Source: Jeotgalibacillus proteolyticus
GTDB taxonomy: Bacteria > Bacillota > Bacilli > Bacillales > Jeotgalibacillaceae
NCBI RefSeq assembly: GCF_002926065.1
Contig: NZ_PREZ01000003.1
Location: forward strand, 374,501 to 438,500
DNA length: 64,000 nt
Direction: 5' to 3'
Positions within the stretch are counted from its first letter, which is position 1, and every line of letters begins with the position of its first letter. Shown here piece by piece: positions 16,631 to 25,929 of this stretch. The notes beneath the pieces are model-generated. The model saw only the letters and a program-made list of their open reading frames with translations, was not told where the DNA came from and did not search any database. The position numbers were made by a program, and so were the translations under genes.

Positions 16631-17389
16631 TTAAGCGTAATACACGCAGATTTTATTATTGTTTACGTCTTCAATATTCATATCCAGGTCGTAAATTTCT
16701 TTAAGTACACAAGGACGGATCATATCGTGAACCGTTCCTTCCTTCGCTACTTTCCCATCCTTCATCGCGATAATATAATCGGAATAACAGGAAGCAAAGT
16801 TAATATCATGAATGACGATCGCAACCGTCTTCCCCAGTTCATCAACAAGTTTTCTGAGCACCTTCATCATTTGCACTGCATGCTTCATATCGAGATTATT
16901 TAATGGTTCATCGAGCAAGATATATTCCGTGTCCTGAGCAATGACCATTGCTAGATACGCACGCTGCTTTTGCCCGCCGCTCAGTTCGTTTAAATAACTA
17001 TTTTCAAGCTCCTCTAGCTCCATGTACCGAATGGCCTCATCAACATATGTATGGTCCTCTTTTGTCAGCTTTCCCTGTGAATAAGGAAAGCGGCCAAACG
17101 ATACAAGCTCTCTTACCGTCAGTTTCAACGTGACATTATTTGCCTGCTTTAATATAGACACCTTTTTTGCCAGATCGTTCCCACGGCATTTCGCCACATC
17201 AAGCTCATCAATGGTAATCTCTCCCCCATCAGAAGTAAGAAGGCGGCTTACCATAGAAAGCAATGTACTTTTCCCGGCACCGTTTGGCCCGATCAGAGAA
17301 GTGATCTTTCCTTTTGGAATGGTAATCGATACATCCTCCACGACCTTTTTCTTGCCAAAAAACTTAAACACATTTTTCGCTACTACCAT
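16631..17389 (-). CDS. yclP: Siderophore ABC transporter, ATPase
   Basis: A 252-residue FecE-type ATPase. Walker A is GPNGAGKST, the signature is LSGGQKQRA and Walker B is YILLDEPL. The start codon follows the yclO stop directly. It powers ferric siderophore import. Confidence 0.93.
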   Translation of the reverse strand: MVVAKNVFKFFGKKKVVEDVSITIPKGKITSLIGPNGAGKSTLLSMVSRLLTSDGGEITIDELDVAKCRGNDLAKKVSILKQANNVTLKLTVRELVSFGRFPYSQGKLTKEDHTYVDEAIRYMELEELENSYLNELSGGQKQRAYLAMVIAQDTEYILLDEPLNNLDMKHAVQMMKVLRKLVDELGKTVAIVIHDINFASCYSDYIIAMKDGKVAKEGTVHDMIRPCVLKEIYDLDMNIEDVNNNKICVYYA

Positions 17390-18334
17390 CTATGATCGCT
17401 CCCTTAATAATAAATAGAGGAAATACACACCGCCGACGAAATTGATAATGACACTGAGTGTTGTGGTGAACGAAAATACCCGCTCCACCAGCAACTGGCC
17501 GCCAACCAGTGCAATGATGCTGATAAAAACAGATGCTGCAAATAAATACGAGTGCTTGTAGGTTTTCATTACTTCATAGGTGACATTCGCTACAAGCAAA
17601 CCGAGGAAAGTAATCGGTCCCACAAGAGCAGTAGCAACCGATATGAAAACAGCAATAATCAAAAACAGCCGCTTTACTACCCGGTCATAATCCACCCCGA
17701 GGTTAATAGCCTGATCCTTTCCAAGCGACAAAACGTCCAAATACTTCAAGTACGGCCGCATCACGATAACGCCAAGACCGATAACAGCAAGACCGGCCCA
17801 CACAATATCCGTATGAATATTATTAAAGCTTGCAAACATGCGATCCTGAACCATCTGGAACTCATTTGGATCAATCAGCACCTGTAAAAAGGTTGAAATG
17901 CTTGAGAAAAATGTGCCAAATATTAACCCTAATAAAAGCAGAAAATAAATATTTGAGCCTTCTTTTTTAAAGAGAAGCTTATAAAGCAGTCCTGAAAATA
18001 AAACCATTGCAAGGACGGTCACCAAAAAATTTAAATTACGATTCATCATCATGGCGCTTCCTGAGCCCACTATGAAAATAGCAGCTGTTTGAAGCAGCAT
18101 ATAAAGAGAATCCAGTCCTAAAATACTCGGGGTTAAAATCCGGTTATTTGTAATCGTTTGAAAAATGACGGTTGATACAGCGATTGTTCCCCCGGTGACG
18201 ATCATCGCAACAATTTTCATGCCTCTGCGAGGAAGAATATAATCCCAGTTGCCCCCGGCATTTGTCAGCATATAGACCGCCACAAGCAACAAAGAAACAG
18301 CCGCGAGTAAGAGTAACTTCCATCTAAGCTTCAT
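17390..18334 (-). CDS. yclO: Siderophore ABC transporter, permease 2
   Basis: A 314-residue FecCD-type permease with about nine hydrophobic helices and the family stretch GPITFLGLLVANVTYEV near the ATPase-docking loop. It overlaps yclN by 11 bp and abuts yclP, so the genes are tightly coupled. Confidence 0.93.
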   Translation of the reverse strand: MKLRWKLLLLAAVSLLLVAVYMLTNAGGNWDYILPRRGMKIVAMIVTGGTIAVSTVIFQTITNNRILTPSILGLDSLYMLLQTAAIFIVGSGSAMMMNRNLNFLVTVLAMVLFSGLLYKLLFKKEGSNIYFLLLLGLIFGTFFSSISTFLQVLIDPNEFQMVQDRMFASFNNIHTDIVWAGLAVIGLGVIVMRPYLKYLDVLSLGKDQAINLGVDYDRVVKRLFLIIAVFISVATALVGPITFLGLLVANVTYEVMKTYKHSYLFAASVFISIIALVGGQLLVERVFSFTTTLSVIINFVGGVYFLYLLLRERS

Positions 18335-19277
18335 GTGTCTTTCTCCTAATCAGTAAATAAGCAAAGATTCCGCTGCCAATCACACCAACCGTCAGGCTGA
18401 TCGGCAATTCATACGGATAAATGACAACCCGCCCAATAATGTCGCATACAAGAACGAACAATGCGCCAAGAAGGGCTGTATGAGGGAGATTATTTTTCAA
18501 ATGGTCCCCCTGATAAATACTCACGATATTTGGAATGATTAATCCTAAAAATGGGATCATTCCGACCGTCAGCAGAACAGATGAAGCAACAAAGGCGACA
18601 ATGACAAGACCGATATTGACGACAGTCCGGTAATTTAACCCAAGACTCGTTGAGAAATCCTCACCCATTCCGGCAATGGTGAATTTATTGGCGAAAAGGT
18701 AAGCAAGCACCATGACCGGGATGCTGAGATACATCAGTTCATAACGGCCAGCCATGATAAGGGAAAAATCACCCTGCATCCAGGAGGACATGTTTTGAAT
18801 AAGGTCTTCCTTGTAGGCAAAAAAGGTTGTAATGGACGAAATGATATTTCCAAACATTAGCCCCACAAGCGGGACAAAGATGACATCCTTGAACTTTATC
18901 CGATCGAGGATCTTCATAAAGATAAAAGTCCCCAGCAAAGCAAATAAAAATGCGATGCTCATTTTCTGAAGCGGACTTGCAGACGTAAAGACCATCAGGG
19001 AAACTAGAACACCGAGCCTTGCAGAATCCATGGTTCCTGCAGTCGTTGGTGACACAAACTTATTTCTCGTCAGCTGCTGCATGATCAGTCCGCAAACACT
19101 AATACTTGCCCCCGCCAGCAATATACTGACTAAACGCGGGATTCTGCTCGCGAGCAGGATATGTAACTGGTCGTCAGTTAAACTAAAAAGATCCATGGGA
19201 GAAATTGCTGAAACCCCAATAAATAAGGACCCTATTGAAAATAGAAAAAGAGCACTGGCCAAATACCGTTTTTTCAT
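18324..19277 (-). CDS. yclN: Siderophore ABC transporter, permease 1
   Basis: A 317-residue FecCD-type permease. Typical motifs are SRIPRLVSILLAGASISVCGL and VGMIPFLGLIIPNIV. It is the first gene of the iron transporter operon and is preceded by a Fur-type box. Confidence 0.93.
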   Translation of the reverse strand: MKKRYLASALFLFSIGSLFIGVSAISPMDLFSLTDDQLHILLASRIPRLVSILLAGASISVCGLIMQQLTRNKFVSPTTAGTMDSARLGVLVSLMVFTSASPLQKMSIAFLFALLGTFIFMKILDRIKFKDVIFVPLVGLMFGNIISSITTFFAYKEDLIQNMSSWMQGDFSLIMAGRYELMYLSIPVMVLAYLFANKFTIAGMGEDFSTSLGLNYRTVVNIGLVIVAFVASSVLLTVGMIPFLGLIIPNIVSIYQGDHLKNNLPHTALLGALFVLVCDIIGRVVIYPYELPISLTVGVIGSGIFAYLLIRRKTHEA

Positions 19278-19315
19278 TGCGAAAACCTAACTTTCCGAAA
19301 GTTTGCCGAGTATGA

Positions 19316-19336
19316 TAAGGAGAATCATTCTCAATA
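19316..19336 (-). promoter_or_regulatory. Fur box before yclN
   Basis: On the - strand TTGAGAATGATTCTCC has the 7-1-7 palindrome GAGAAT-G-ATTCTC, close to the Bacillus Fur consensus TGATAATNATTATCA, and GATAAGG flanks it. It lies about 40 bp before the yclN start, where Fur would repress under iron-replete conditions. Confidence 0.8.
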
Positions 19337-19339
19337 AGG

Positions 19340-19368
19340 AGCAAAAAAAGAAGCTTTCTCTTCTTCTC
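19340..19368 (-). terminator. Likely terminator of the marR gene
   Basis: On the - strand AAGAAG, a 6-base loop and CTTCTT are followed by a T-rich tract. It lies between the marR gene and the yclN promoter. Confidence 0.5.
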
Positions 19369-19371
19369 TCC

Positions 19372-19401
19372 GACCAATACTTGTCGCAACAAGTATTGGT
19401 C
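19372..19401. repeat. 13-bp perfect inverted repeat between marR and yclN
   Basis: GACCAATACTTGT and ACAAGTATTGGTC are perfect complements around a 4-base loop. No T run follows on either strand, so it is not a standard terminator. TACTTGT/ACAAGTA is the kind of palindrome MarR proteins bind. Confidence 0.8.
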
Positions 19402-19412
19402 ACAAAAAAGAA

Positions 19413-19853
19413 TTATTGCAGGTTCTTCCGAATTTTATCGAGAGTACGCAAAGTTACCGCAAGATCCTCTGGTGAAATCTCTTCAGATGCCTGACGAATC
19501 GTTTTTTGAGCTGAATCTTCAAGCTCCTGCCGAATTCGCTTCGCTTCGTCGGTTAAATAAATGTAGTTTACTCTTCGGTCTTTTTTCTGCGGCACCCTTG
19601 TTACTAAATTCCGCTTCAGCATATTATCAATGAGTCTTGAAACACTTGCCTGATCCCGCTCATTTTGGATGGCTAATTCATTTTGTGTCTGGCCGTCTTT
19701 TTCATACAGCCTGCTTAAAATCTGCCATTGCTCATAGGTTAAATCGAAGCCGTTGACTTTAAAATTACGAATCAGCCGGCTGTTCATCAGCCTTGAGCTG
19801 TGAAAAAGCTTATATCCAAGCGAATGATCCAGATAGTACTGATCCTTTTTCAT
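19413..19853 (-). CDS. MarR-family regulator
   Basis: A 146-residue winged-helix regulator: LTYEQWQILSRLYEKDGQTQNELAIQNERDQASVSRLIDNMLKRNLV carries the DNA-binding region and DRRVNYIYLTDEA is the wing. A ribosome site AAAGGA precedes ATG 19853. It lies on the same strand upstream of the siderophore operon but is separated by a hairpin and a Fur box, so co-transcription is doubtful. The inducer is unknown. Confidence 0.92.
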   Translation of the reverse strand: MKKDQYYLDHSLGYKLFHSSRLMNSRLIRNFKVNGFDLTYEQWQILSRLYEKDGQTQNELAIQNERDQASVSRLIDNMLKRNLVTRVPQKKDRRVNYIYLTDEAKRIRQELEDSAQKTIRQASEEISPEDLAVTLRTLDKIRKNLQ

Positions 19854-20009
19854 CTGTTCAGTCCTTTAAATGGTCTACATGTATGATCCTAAATGAAAAT
19901 CTTTCTCAATGCAAGGGATTTTAGAAAATTTTAATTATTATTTCAAATCCAAAGCAATGATTTACCTCCTCCTTTCTAATTATTTTTGGATTTTATAATG
20001 GGGAGGTAA

Positions 20010-20130
20010 TTTCCGTTTCAGGGGGACGCTTTCCGCGGGGCGGGGCTTGAGCTAACTTGCTAACGCAAGTGGATCTCAAGCTCCCGCTGCATCCCGCAGG
20101 AGTCGCCCCCTTCCACTGCAATCACCTCTG
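20010..20130 (+). repeat. GC-rich repeat, family 1, full copy
   Basis: It runs from TTTCAGGGGGACGCTTTCCG to GTCGCCCCCTTCCACTGC, with the same nested inner hairpin (GCTTGAG, ACTTGC, GCAAGT, CTCAAGC) as the copy at 12.4 kb. The GAGACA hairpin is absent here. It occupies the gap of about 370 bp between the marR and padR genes. Confidence 0.9.
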
Positions 20131-20189
20131 TTGAAATTAATTCTTAAAGAATGATTCACTAAATCATATTGTTGTTAATATCATAATAG

Positions 20190-20202
20190 TGTATGATATA
20201 CA
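20190..20202. promoter_or_regulatory. Candidate PadR operator
   Basis: TGTAT-GAT-ATACA, a palindrome about 25 bp before the padR start, overlaps the likely -10 region. PadR proteins usually bind such sites in their own promoters. Confidence 0.55.
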
Positions 20203-20226
20203 GTATAAAACAAACGAGGTGAAAGA

Positions 20227-20574
20227 ATGAGTGATCTACTGACATCCTTGACCACTGAGCTGCGGAGAGGAACCTTGACACTAGCTGTGCTAAGCCAGCT
20301 CAGCACCCCGCAATACGGCTACTCACTCGTTCAGCGTCTGGAAAATTCGGGGGTAGTAATTGAGCAAAGCACCCTCTACCCCCTCCTTCGGCGACTGGAA
20401 AAACAAAAACTAGTCACAAGTTCATGGGACACTACAGAAAGCCGACCGAGAAAATACTATGTACTGAGCACCTACGGAAATGAAGTGTATAAACAGCTTA
20501 AAAAGGAATGGGAAAAAACGTCGCTGGAGCTTCAACAACTTTTGAGGGGAGAAGAGGAAAATGAATCTAATTGA
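20227..20574 (+). CDS. PadR-family transcriptional regulator
   Basis: A 115-residue PadR winged-helix protein. Family marks are LRRGTLTLAVLSQL, YGYSLVQRLE, EQSTLYPLLRRLEKQKLVTS and RPRKYYVLS. It overlaps the next gene by 14 bp. PadR regulators are often encoded with the membrane protein they control, as here. Confidence 0.95.
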   Translation: MSDLLTSLTTELRRGTLTLAVLSQLSTPQYGYSLVQRLENSGVVIEQSTLYPLLRRLEKQKLVTSSWDTTESRPRKYYVLSTYGNEVYKQLKKEWEKTSLELQQLLRGEEENESN

Positions 20575-21562
20575 GCTTTATGTTCATGAAGTGACGCGCC
20601 GATTACCTGAAAAAACAAGAGAGGATATTGCTCTTGAGCTTTATTCAACCATCCAGGATATGCTCCCTGATAACCCTTCTGAAGAATTAATTAAAGAAGA
20701 GCTTGCAAAGCTCGGAAACCCAGCACAGCTTGCCAGTAAATACCGTGATCACCCAAGGCATCTTATTGGTCCTGCGTTTTATGATCATTACCTTACCATT
20801 TTGAAAATGACTATACCGATTGCTCTTGTTGTAGTCCTGGCTACTCAGGTAATGGTGGCCATTAGCGGTTATACAGGCGAAACGCCAATAATCCAATCTA
20901 TTGTAGATGCAGGTTTAAATACGGCAGGATCAGCATTTAACATCATCGTGCATACATTTTTCTGGATAACGCTCGTGTTTTTCACCATTGAGCGGTCTTT
21001 CGCAGCATCCGACCAGAACATGTCATTCCCAGACTCTTCCTGGAAGCCGGACGATTTAAAAAAACTTTCTTCTGTCCCGAAAAAGAAAGCAATTTCAAAA
21101 GCAAGTGTTTTTGGAAGTCTTTTATGGACAGCTATCTGGGCAGGAATTTATTTTAATGCCACTCATATAATCGCTGTCTTTAATGATGGGATACCTGTTT
21201 TAAATCAGGATGTACTGTTAGCATTTTGGCCTCTAGTTGTCATACTTATTGCCATAGAGGTTGCTCTATTGATCTACAAATGGGTTTTAGGTCAATGGAC
21301 AAATCGACTTGCTTTCATGAATGTGATTTATAATATACTTTTTGTCGCCCTGTTTACGTTTATCATTACTCGGCCGGACCTTCTAAACCAGGAATTTATT
21401 CCTTATTTAACCGAACTTCTCAATCAGTCTCAAACCACTAATACGGTTAATTGGATTATCTGGTCGTCAATCATCACCCTCATTATCTTCTCAGTCATTG
21501 ATTCTTTTGAAGGCTTCCGTAAAGCTAAAATACGTGTGTCAAATTTATTTACTTCTTCTTAA
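20561..21562 (+). CDS. HAAS-domain membrane protein
   Basis: A 333-residue protein. An N-terminal cytoplasmic helical HAAS-type region (about 1-70: LYVHEVTRRLPEKTREDIALEL, ELAKLGNPAQLASKYRD) is followed by at least six hydrophobic helices. It is coupled to the PadR gene by overlap. HAAS proteins are thought to signal between membrane and regulator. The function is otherwise unknown. Confidence 0.85.
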   Translation: MNLIELYVHEVTRRLPEKTREDIALELYSTIQDMLPDNPSEELIKEELAKLGNPAQLASKYRDHPRHLIGPAFYDHYLTILKMTIPIALVVVLATQVMVAISGYTGETPIIQSIVDAGLNTAGSAFNIIVHTFFWITLVFFTIERSFAASDQNMSFPDSSWKPDDLKKLSSVPKKKAISKASVFGSLLWTAIWAGIYFNATHIIAVFNDGIPVLNQDVLLAFWPLVVILIAIEVALLIYKWVLGQWTNRLAFMNVIYNILFVALFTFIITRPDLLNQEFIPYLTELLNQSQTTNTVNWIIWSSIITLIIFSVIDSFEGFRKAKIRVSNLFTSS

Positions 21563-21568
21563 CAACCA

Positions 21569-21598
21569 AAACAAGCACTCCAACCGGAGTGCTTGTTC
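21569..21598. terminator. Terminator between convergent genes
   Basis: ACAAGCACTCC and GGAGTGCTTGT form a perfect stem around a 4-base loop. It serves the HAAS gene and possibly the convergent YuiD-like gene. Confidence 0.75.
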
Positions 21599-21610
21599 GC
21601 TATTTACCGT

Positions 21611-22108
21611 TTATCCCCAATCCTCCTGCGCTTCTTCCAATTTGCTCATTTTCCGGTCTTCTACTCTTGCAATGACGGTTCCGAAGATAATGCCAAAAAT
21701 GGCTCCGCCAAGAACTTCAATGGGCTGATGGCCTAATAGCTCCTTCAGCTCCTTGTCCCGTTTTGTGTATTCCAGGCTTGGATAATCTCCGGATATGACC
21801 TCAAAATGATCCTCAAGTTCATTGACAAGACGTGCAATTTCACCGGTATGACGCCTTACTCCTTGCGCATCATACATAACAATTGAACCAAATACGACAG
21901 CCAGGGCTGTTTCAATATGACGGGTTCCCCGATTAGCAGCTACATATGCAGCAAGTGAAGCTACACCAGCCGAATGCGAGCTTGGCATGCCGCCTGTTTG
22001 AAGAAGTGGACGCCAATCCCATTTTCCTGTAAGTTTTTTGTTAGTAAATACCTTTAAGCCTTGAGCGATCCCTATTGCAGAAAGCGCAGTAACGATTCCT
22101 CTATTCAT
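21611..22108 (-). CDS. Divergent PAP2-family (YuiD-like) membrane protein
   Basis: About 165 residues from ATG 22108, with ribosome site GAGGGTGAG. It has the DUF212 pattern GGMPSSHSAGVASLAA and VVFGSIVMYDAQGVRRHTGEIA, and is related to acid phosphatase/vanadium haloperoxidase folds. Hydrophobic helices indicate a membrane protein, possibly a lipid phosphatase. The substrate is unknown. Confidence 0.88.
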   Translation of the reverse strand: MNRGIVTALSAIGIAQGLKVFTNKKLTGKWDWRPLLQTGGMPSSHSAGVASLAAYVAANRGTRHIETALAVVFGSIVMYDAQGVRRHTGEIARLVNELEDHFEVISGDYPSLEYTKRDKELKELLGHQPIEVLGGAIFGIIFGTVIARVEDRKMSKLEEAQEDWG

Positions 22109-22389
22109 CTTCTCACCCTCATTCTCTATAAATAATTGCATGATTGCCTACTATTCTTTTTTACCCAACCACAGATAAAATATTCTACTCTTTCCCCTCC
22201 TTTCAATTAAATTGCCTGACAGCAAACTGTTACTTCTGCTTCATTTATCAACTAATCCCCTGTTCTATTGGCTCACGACTCTATAGGAGGATCGCTCTGT
22301 TTTTTGATTGTTCTGACATTTTATTTGAATAAGGTCTCTCTTTTCTCTATCGTTAAGAATGTAATATTCTAACAAAAGGAGAGGATGAA

Positions 22390-24240
22390 ATGAAGAAAAG
22401 CATGCACAAGTGGATCGCAGTTTTTTTCAGTCTTATGTTAGTCGCAGGTACTTTTCCGCTTACCGGGGAAGCCAAAAAGAACTCCTTTCATTATGATGAC
22501 TATCAGCAGGTTGACGTCGGGAAGGATGGAATGGTTGCAACGGCTCATCCAATCGCTTCTGAAATAGGGGCAGAAGTGCTCCGGAAAGGAGGAAATGCCA
22601 TCGATGCGGCTGTTGCGATTCAATTTGCCCTGAACGTAACTGAACCGATGATGTCAGGAATTGGCGGCGGCGGATTTATGATGGTATATGACGGAGAGAC
22701 AGAGGAAACGACCATTGTAAACAGCAGAGAGCGCGCTCCTCAAGGCGCTGCTTCTGATATGTTTTTGGATGACAGCGGAGAGCCGATTCCATTCGATGAA
22801 CGGCATACTCACGGAAATGCAGTCGGAGTGCCAGGCACCTTGAAGGGATTGGAGGAAGCATTAGATCAGTGGGGGTCCCGGTCCATGAAGGAATTAATTG
22901 CCCCCTCGATCAAATTAGCCCAAAAAGGATTCCCTATTGATTCTGTGCTGGCTGATGCGATTGAGGATAATCAATGGAAGCTTGAACGATCCGCTGCTAA
23001 GGATGTCTTTTTACCAGGCGGCGAGCCACTTCAAGAGGGGGATATCCTTGTTCAAAAGGATTTAGCAAAAACACTTAATCAAATTCGTGCGCGCGGAGCA
23101 GATGCCTTTTATGAAGGTAAAATTGCACAGGCAACTGCTGATACTGTACAGGACTTTGGAGGATCAATGACTCCACAGGATCTTGCCGGGTACGATGTAA
23201 CCATCGACGAGCCGATTTGGGGAGAATATCAGGGCTATGACATTGCCAGCATGCCTCCCCCAAGCTCAGGAGGTGTATTTCTTCTTCAAATGCTAAAGCT
23301 GCTGGATGATTTTAACCTTTCCCAGTATGATGTTCGTTCGTGGGAAAAATATCACTTAATGGCTGAGGCAATGCATCTAGCCTATGCCGACCGTGCTGCA
23401 TATGCTGGAGATCCTGAATTTGTTGATGTACCGCTGAACGGTTTGCTTCATCCGGATTATATTAAAGAACGACAGGAGCTTATGAGTTTAGACAATGTGA
23501 ATACAAATGTAACCGCAGGCGACCCCTGGGAATATGAAATTGGTATAGCTGACTATGAAGCAGTAGAGCAGCCGGAGCAAAACGAGTACGGGGAAACCAC
23601 GCACTTCACTGTAGCGGATCAATGGGGCAATGTTGTTTCATACACCACTACCATTGAGATGCTGTTTGGTACAGGCATTATGGTGCCAGGGTATGGATTT
23701 ATGCTTAATAATGAACTAACAGATTTTGACGCTATTCCAGGCGGAGCGAATGAAGTTCAGCCGAACAAGCGACCGCTTAGCAGCATGACGCCAACGATTG
23801 TGTTTGAAGATGACCAGCCTATTTTGACAGTCGGTTCTCCAGGCGGACCAACCATTATCACTTCTGTCCTTCAAACAATCATTCACACAATTGAGTATGA
23901 CATGGAGCTTAAAGCTGCAATTGAAGAACCAAGAATTTATACAAACACGCTCAATTCCTATCGTTGGGAGGAAGGCATTTCTTCAGAGGTAATTCAGAGG
24001 CTAAACGGTATGGGCCATGGATTTGGCTCTTCTCCAACCACCATTGGAAATGTTCAGAGTATTCTTATTGACCATGAAAATGGAGAATTTACAGGAGTTG
24101 CAGATTCAAGCCGAAACGGAGCTGCTATCGGTGTAGACCTCCCCGAAAAGGACAAGCCGGGGAAACCTAAAAAAGAGAAACCCGGAAAGCCAGATAAACC
24201 CGGGAAACCGGATAAGCTCGGAAAACCTAAAAAGCCATAA
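22390..24240 (+). CDS. ggt: Gamma-glutamyltransferase, secreted
   Basis: A 616-residue secreted enzyme with a signal peptide of about 28 residues. It is autoprocessed to two subunits. The nucleophile is Thr403 in GETTHFTV, the same number as in B. subtilis GGT. Other family marks are GGNAIDAAVAIQFALNV, SGIGGGGFMM and NKRPLSSMTPTIV. It hydrolyses or transfers the gamma-glutamyl group of glutathione and may digest poly-gamma-glutamate. The last 36 residues are an added Lys/Pro/Gly repeat tail (KPGKPKK, KPGKPDK), unlike the compact C-terminus of the family, perhaps for wall binding. A ribosome site AAAGGAG and a strong terminator frame the gene. Confidence 0.96.
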   Translation: MKKSMHKWIAVFFSLMLVAGTFPLTGEAKKNSFHYDDYQQVDVGKDGMVATAHPIASEIGAEVLRKGGNAIDAAVAIQFALNVTEPMMSGIGGGGFMMVYDGETEETTIVNSRERAPQGAASDMFLDDSGEPIPFDERHTHGNAVGVPGTLKGLEEALDQWGSRSMKELIAPSIKLAQKGFPIDSVLADAIEDNQWKLERSAAKDVFLPGGEPLQEGDILVQKDLAKTLNQIRARGADAFYEGKIAQATADTVQDFGGSMTPQDLAGYDVTIDEPIWGEYQGYDIASMPPPSSGGVFLLQMLKLLDDFNLSQYDVRSWEKYHLMAEAMHLAYADRAAYAGDPEFVDVPLNGLLHPDYIKERQELMSLDNVNTNVTAGDPWEYEIGIADYEAVEQPEQNEYGETTHFTVADQWGNVVSYTTTIEMLFGTGIMVPGYGFMLNNELTDFDAIPGGANEVQPNKRPLSSMTPTIVFEDDQPILTVGSPGGPTIITSVLQTIIHTIEYDMELKAAIEEPRIYTNTLNSYRWEEGISSEVIQRLNGMGHGFGSSPTTIGNVQSILIDHENGEFTGVADSSRNGAAIGVDLPEKDKPGKPKKEKPGKPDKPGKPDKLGKPKKP

Positions 24241-24242
24241 TC

Positions 24243-24284
24243 AAAAAGCCTGTACGCTCAGGATGAGTGCACAGGCTTTTTTTC
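24243..24284. terminator. Terminator between ggt and gntP-type gene
   Basis: AAAAAGCCTGT and ACAGGCTTTTT pair around a loop of about 17 bases that itself contains partly complementary bases, with T and A runs on both sides. Confidence 0.85.
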
Positions 24285-24291
24285 ATGATGA

Positions 24292-25647
24292 TTAAGCAAG
24301 GAGCAAATACAAAAGAAACGTCACACTAAACGCGGTTATTCCCTGCAGGAGTGTCGCCATCGTCTGCGCTTTATAAGCATCCGTCACCTTCATTCCGCTA
24401 AATTGTGCAACGACCCAGAAGTAGCTGTCGTTTACATGGGAAACAGTCATCGCCCCTGCACCGATCGCCATTACCGTTAACGCGAGCTGAAGCGGTGTTT
24501 CAATGCCTAAAGAAGGCAATAGTGGAGCGATGAGAGCCGATGTGACTACAAGAGCTGCTGTTGAGGAGCCCTGGGCAGTTTTTAATGCAGCTGAAATAAG
24601 GAATGGAACAATCAAAACAAATGCCCCGGTGAATCCACTGCCTGTTACAAATCCCTCAATAAAATCAGACAGCGGAGTATTCGTTAATACGCGGCCGAAT
24701 GCGCCCCCTGCTGCTGTAATCAGTAAGATAGGTGCTGCAACCTTCAGCCCTTCTCCTACCCACCCGTTTAAGGTTTCTTCATTAAAACGGGGCAGAAGCA
24801 GGAAGCTGAACAAAACCCCTACAAAAAGAGCGACCATAGGAGCGCCTAAAAAAGTGGCAAAGCTGCTCCCAAAACCTTCATATTGCAGGATTGATAACAA
24901 AGAAGATAATCCGATCAGAATAATGGGCACCAAAATAGGAGCAAATGCTTTCCATGCCGGGGGAAGGTCGCCAAATTCCTTAAGTACATCATCATATGAA
25001 AGGTTTTCTTCCTCCCCTTCAATTTTAATATTCACCGCAACCCTTGTAGCCCACAAATACCCAACAGCAATAGTAGGAATGGAAACGATAATACCGACAA
25101 GAATAATGGTGCCCAGATAGCCTTCAGCGCCAAGATTTCCCGCTGCAGCAATCGGTCCCGGTGTAGGCGGCACAAGAGTATGAGTAGCAAAAAGGCCGGT
25201 TGAAAGAGCAACAGCCATTGAAGCCAGCGCTACATTTGCACGGCGTGCCATCGCTTTTTTCAGACTGGATAAAATAACATACCCTGAATCACAAAATACC
25301 GGAATACTAACAATAGCTCCAACAAGTGACATAGCGAGCTGAGGACGCTTCTCCCCGATCCGCCTTATAATCACCTCTGCCATTTTTAATGCAGCACCGG
25401 ATTTTTCAAGAATCGTACCGATAATGGTTCCTGCCACAATAACAATCCCAATCCCGCCCATTAAGCTGCCAAAGCCGCCATTAATCGATTCTACGATTAA
25501 CTCAAAAGGCATCAGCGACATGAATCCGGCTAAAAATGAGGCAAACATCAGCGCTAAAAATGGATGAAGCTTAAGCTTTGCCGTAGCAAAAATAATAAAT
25601 AAAACTGATAAAACGAGCACACCAATTAATAATGGTCCATCTAGCAT
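24292..25647 (-). CDS. GntP-family gluconate/organic acid permease
   Basis: A 451-residue permease with about twelve hydrophobic helices. GntP marks are GIVIVAGTIIGTILEKSGAA, CDSGYVIL, HTLVPPTPGPIAAA and HVNDSYFWVV near the end. It imports gluconate or a related acid by proton symport. It is alone, with no gluconate kinase nearby. Confidence 0.93.
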   Translation of the reverse strand: MLDGPLLIGVLVLSVLFIIFATAKLKLHPFLALMFASFLAGFMSLMPFELIVESINGGFGSLMGGIGIVIVAGTIIGTILEKSGAALKMAEVIIRRIGEKRPQLAMSLVGAIVSIPVFCDSGYVILSSLKKAMARRANVALASMAVALSTGLFATHTLVPPTPGPIAAAGNLGAEGYLGTIILVGIIVSIPTIAVGYLWATRVAVNIKIEGEEENLSYDDVLKEFGDLPPAWKAFAPILVPIILIGLSSLLSILQYEGFGSSFATFLGAPMVALFVGVLFSFLLLPRFNEETLNGWVGEGLKVAAPILLITAAGGAFGRVLTNTPLSDFIEGFVTGSGFTGAFVLIVPFLISAALKTAQGSSTAALVVTSALIAPLLPSLGIETPLQLALTVMAIGAGAMTVSHVNDSYFWVVAQFSGMKVTDAYKAQTMATLLQGITAFSVTFLLYLLLA

Positions 25648-25847
25648 CCTTTTCCCTCCTTATGTATAAATGCAACTCCAACAGAAGGAAGCGTTTTCAA
25701 ATAAACAGGAAAGTAAGCAGCCGTCTATGCCACACGTTCATCCAATTTTAAAAAACTTCCTTCCATATAAGTTTACCAGTCCTTTGATCCGATCATAGTA
25801 ATCTGTTTAAATTTTTAAATTTATCTTATCTTGAGTCGTTTATACGC

Positions 25848-25886
25848 AAAAAAAGCTAAAGCAATGGCCGCCTCAGCTTTTGACTG
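25848..25886 (-). terminator. Probable terminator of the DUF4064-like gene
   Basis: AAAAGCT and AGCTTTTTTT on the - strand frame an imperfect stem, about 45 bp after the gene. Confidence 0.5.
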
Positions 25887-25929
25887 TACTATTTTTATAG
25901 GTTAAAGGAAATTCCAGCACTATAAGACG

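Noticed and set aside
24503-25120. 205-aa + strand frame opposite the GntP gene
   Set aside because: An antisense frame kept open by the GntP codon pattern, with Pro/Ser/Asn-rich residues and no ribosome site.
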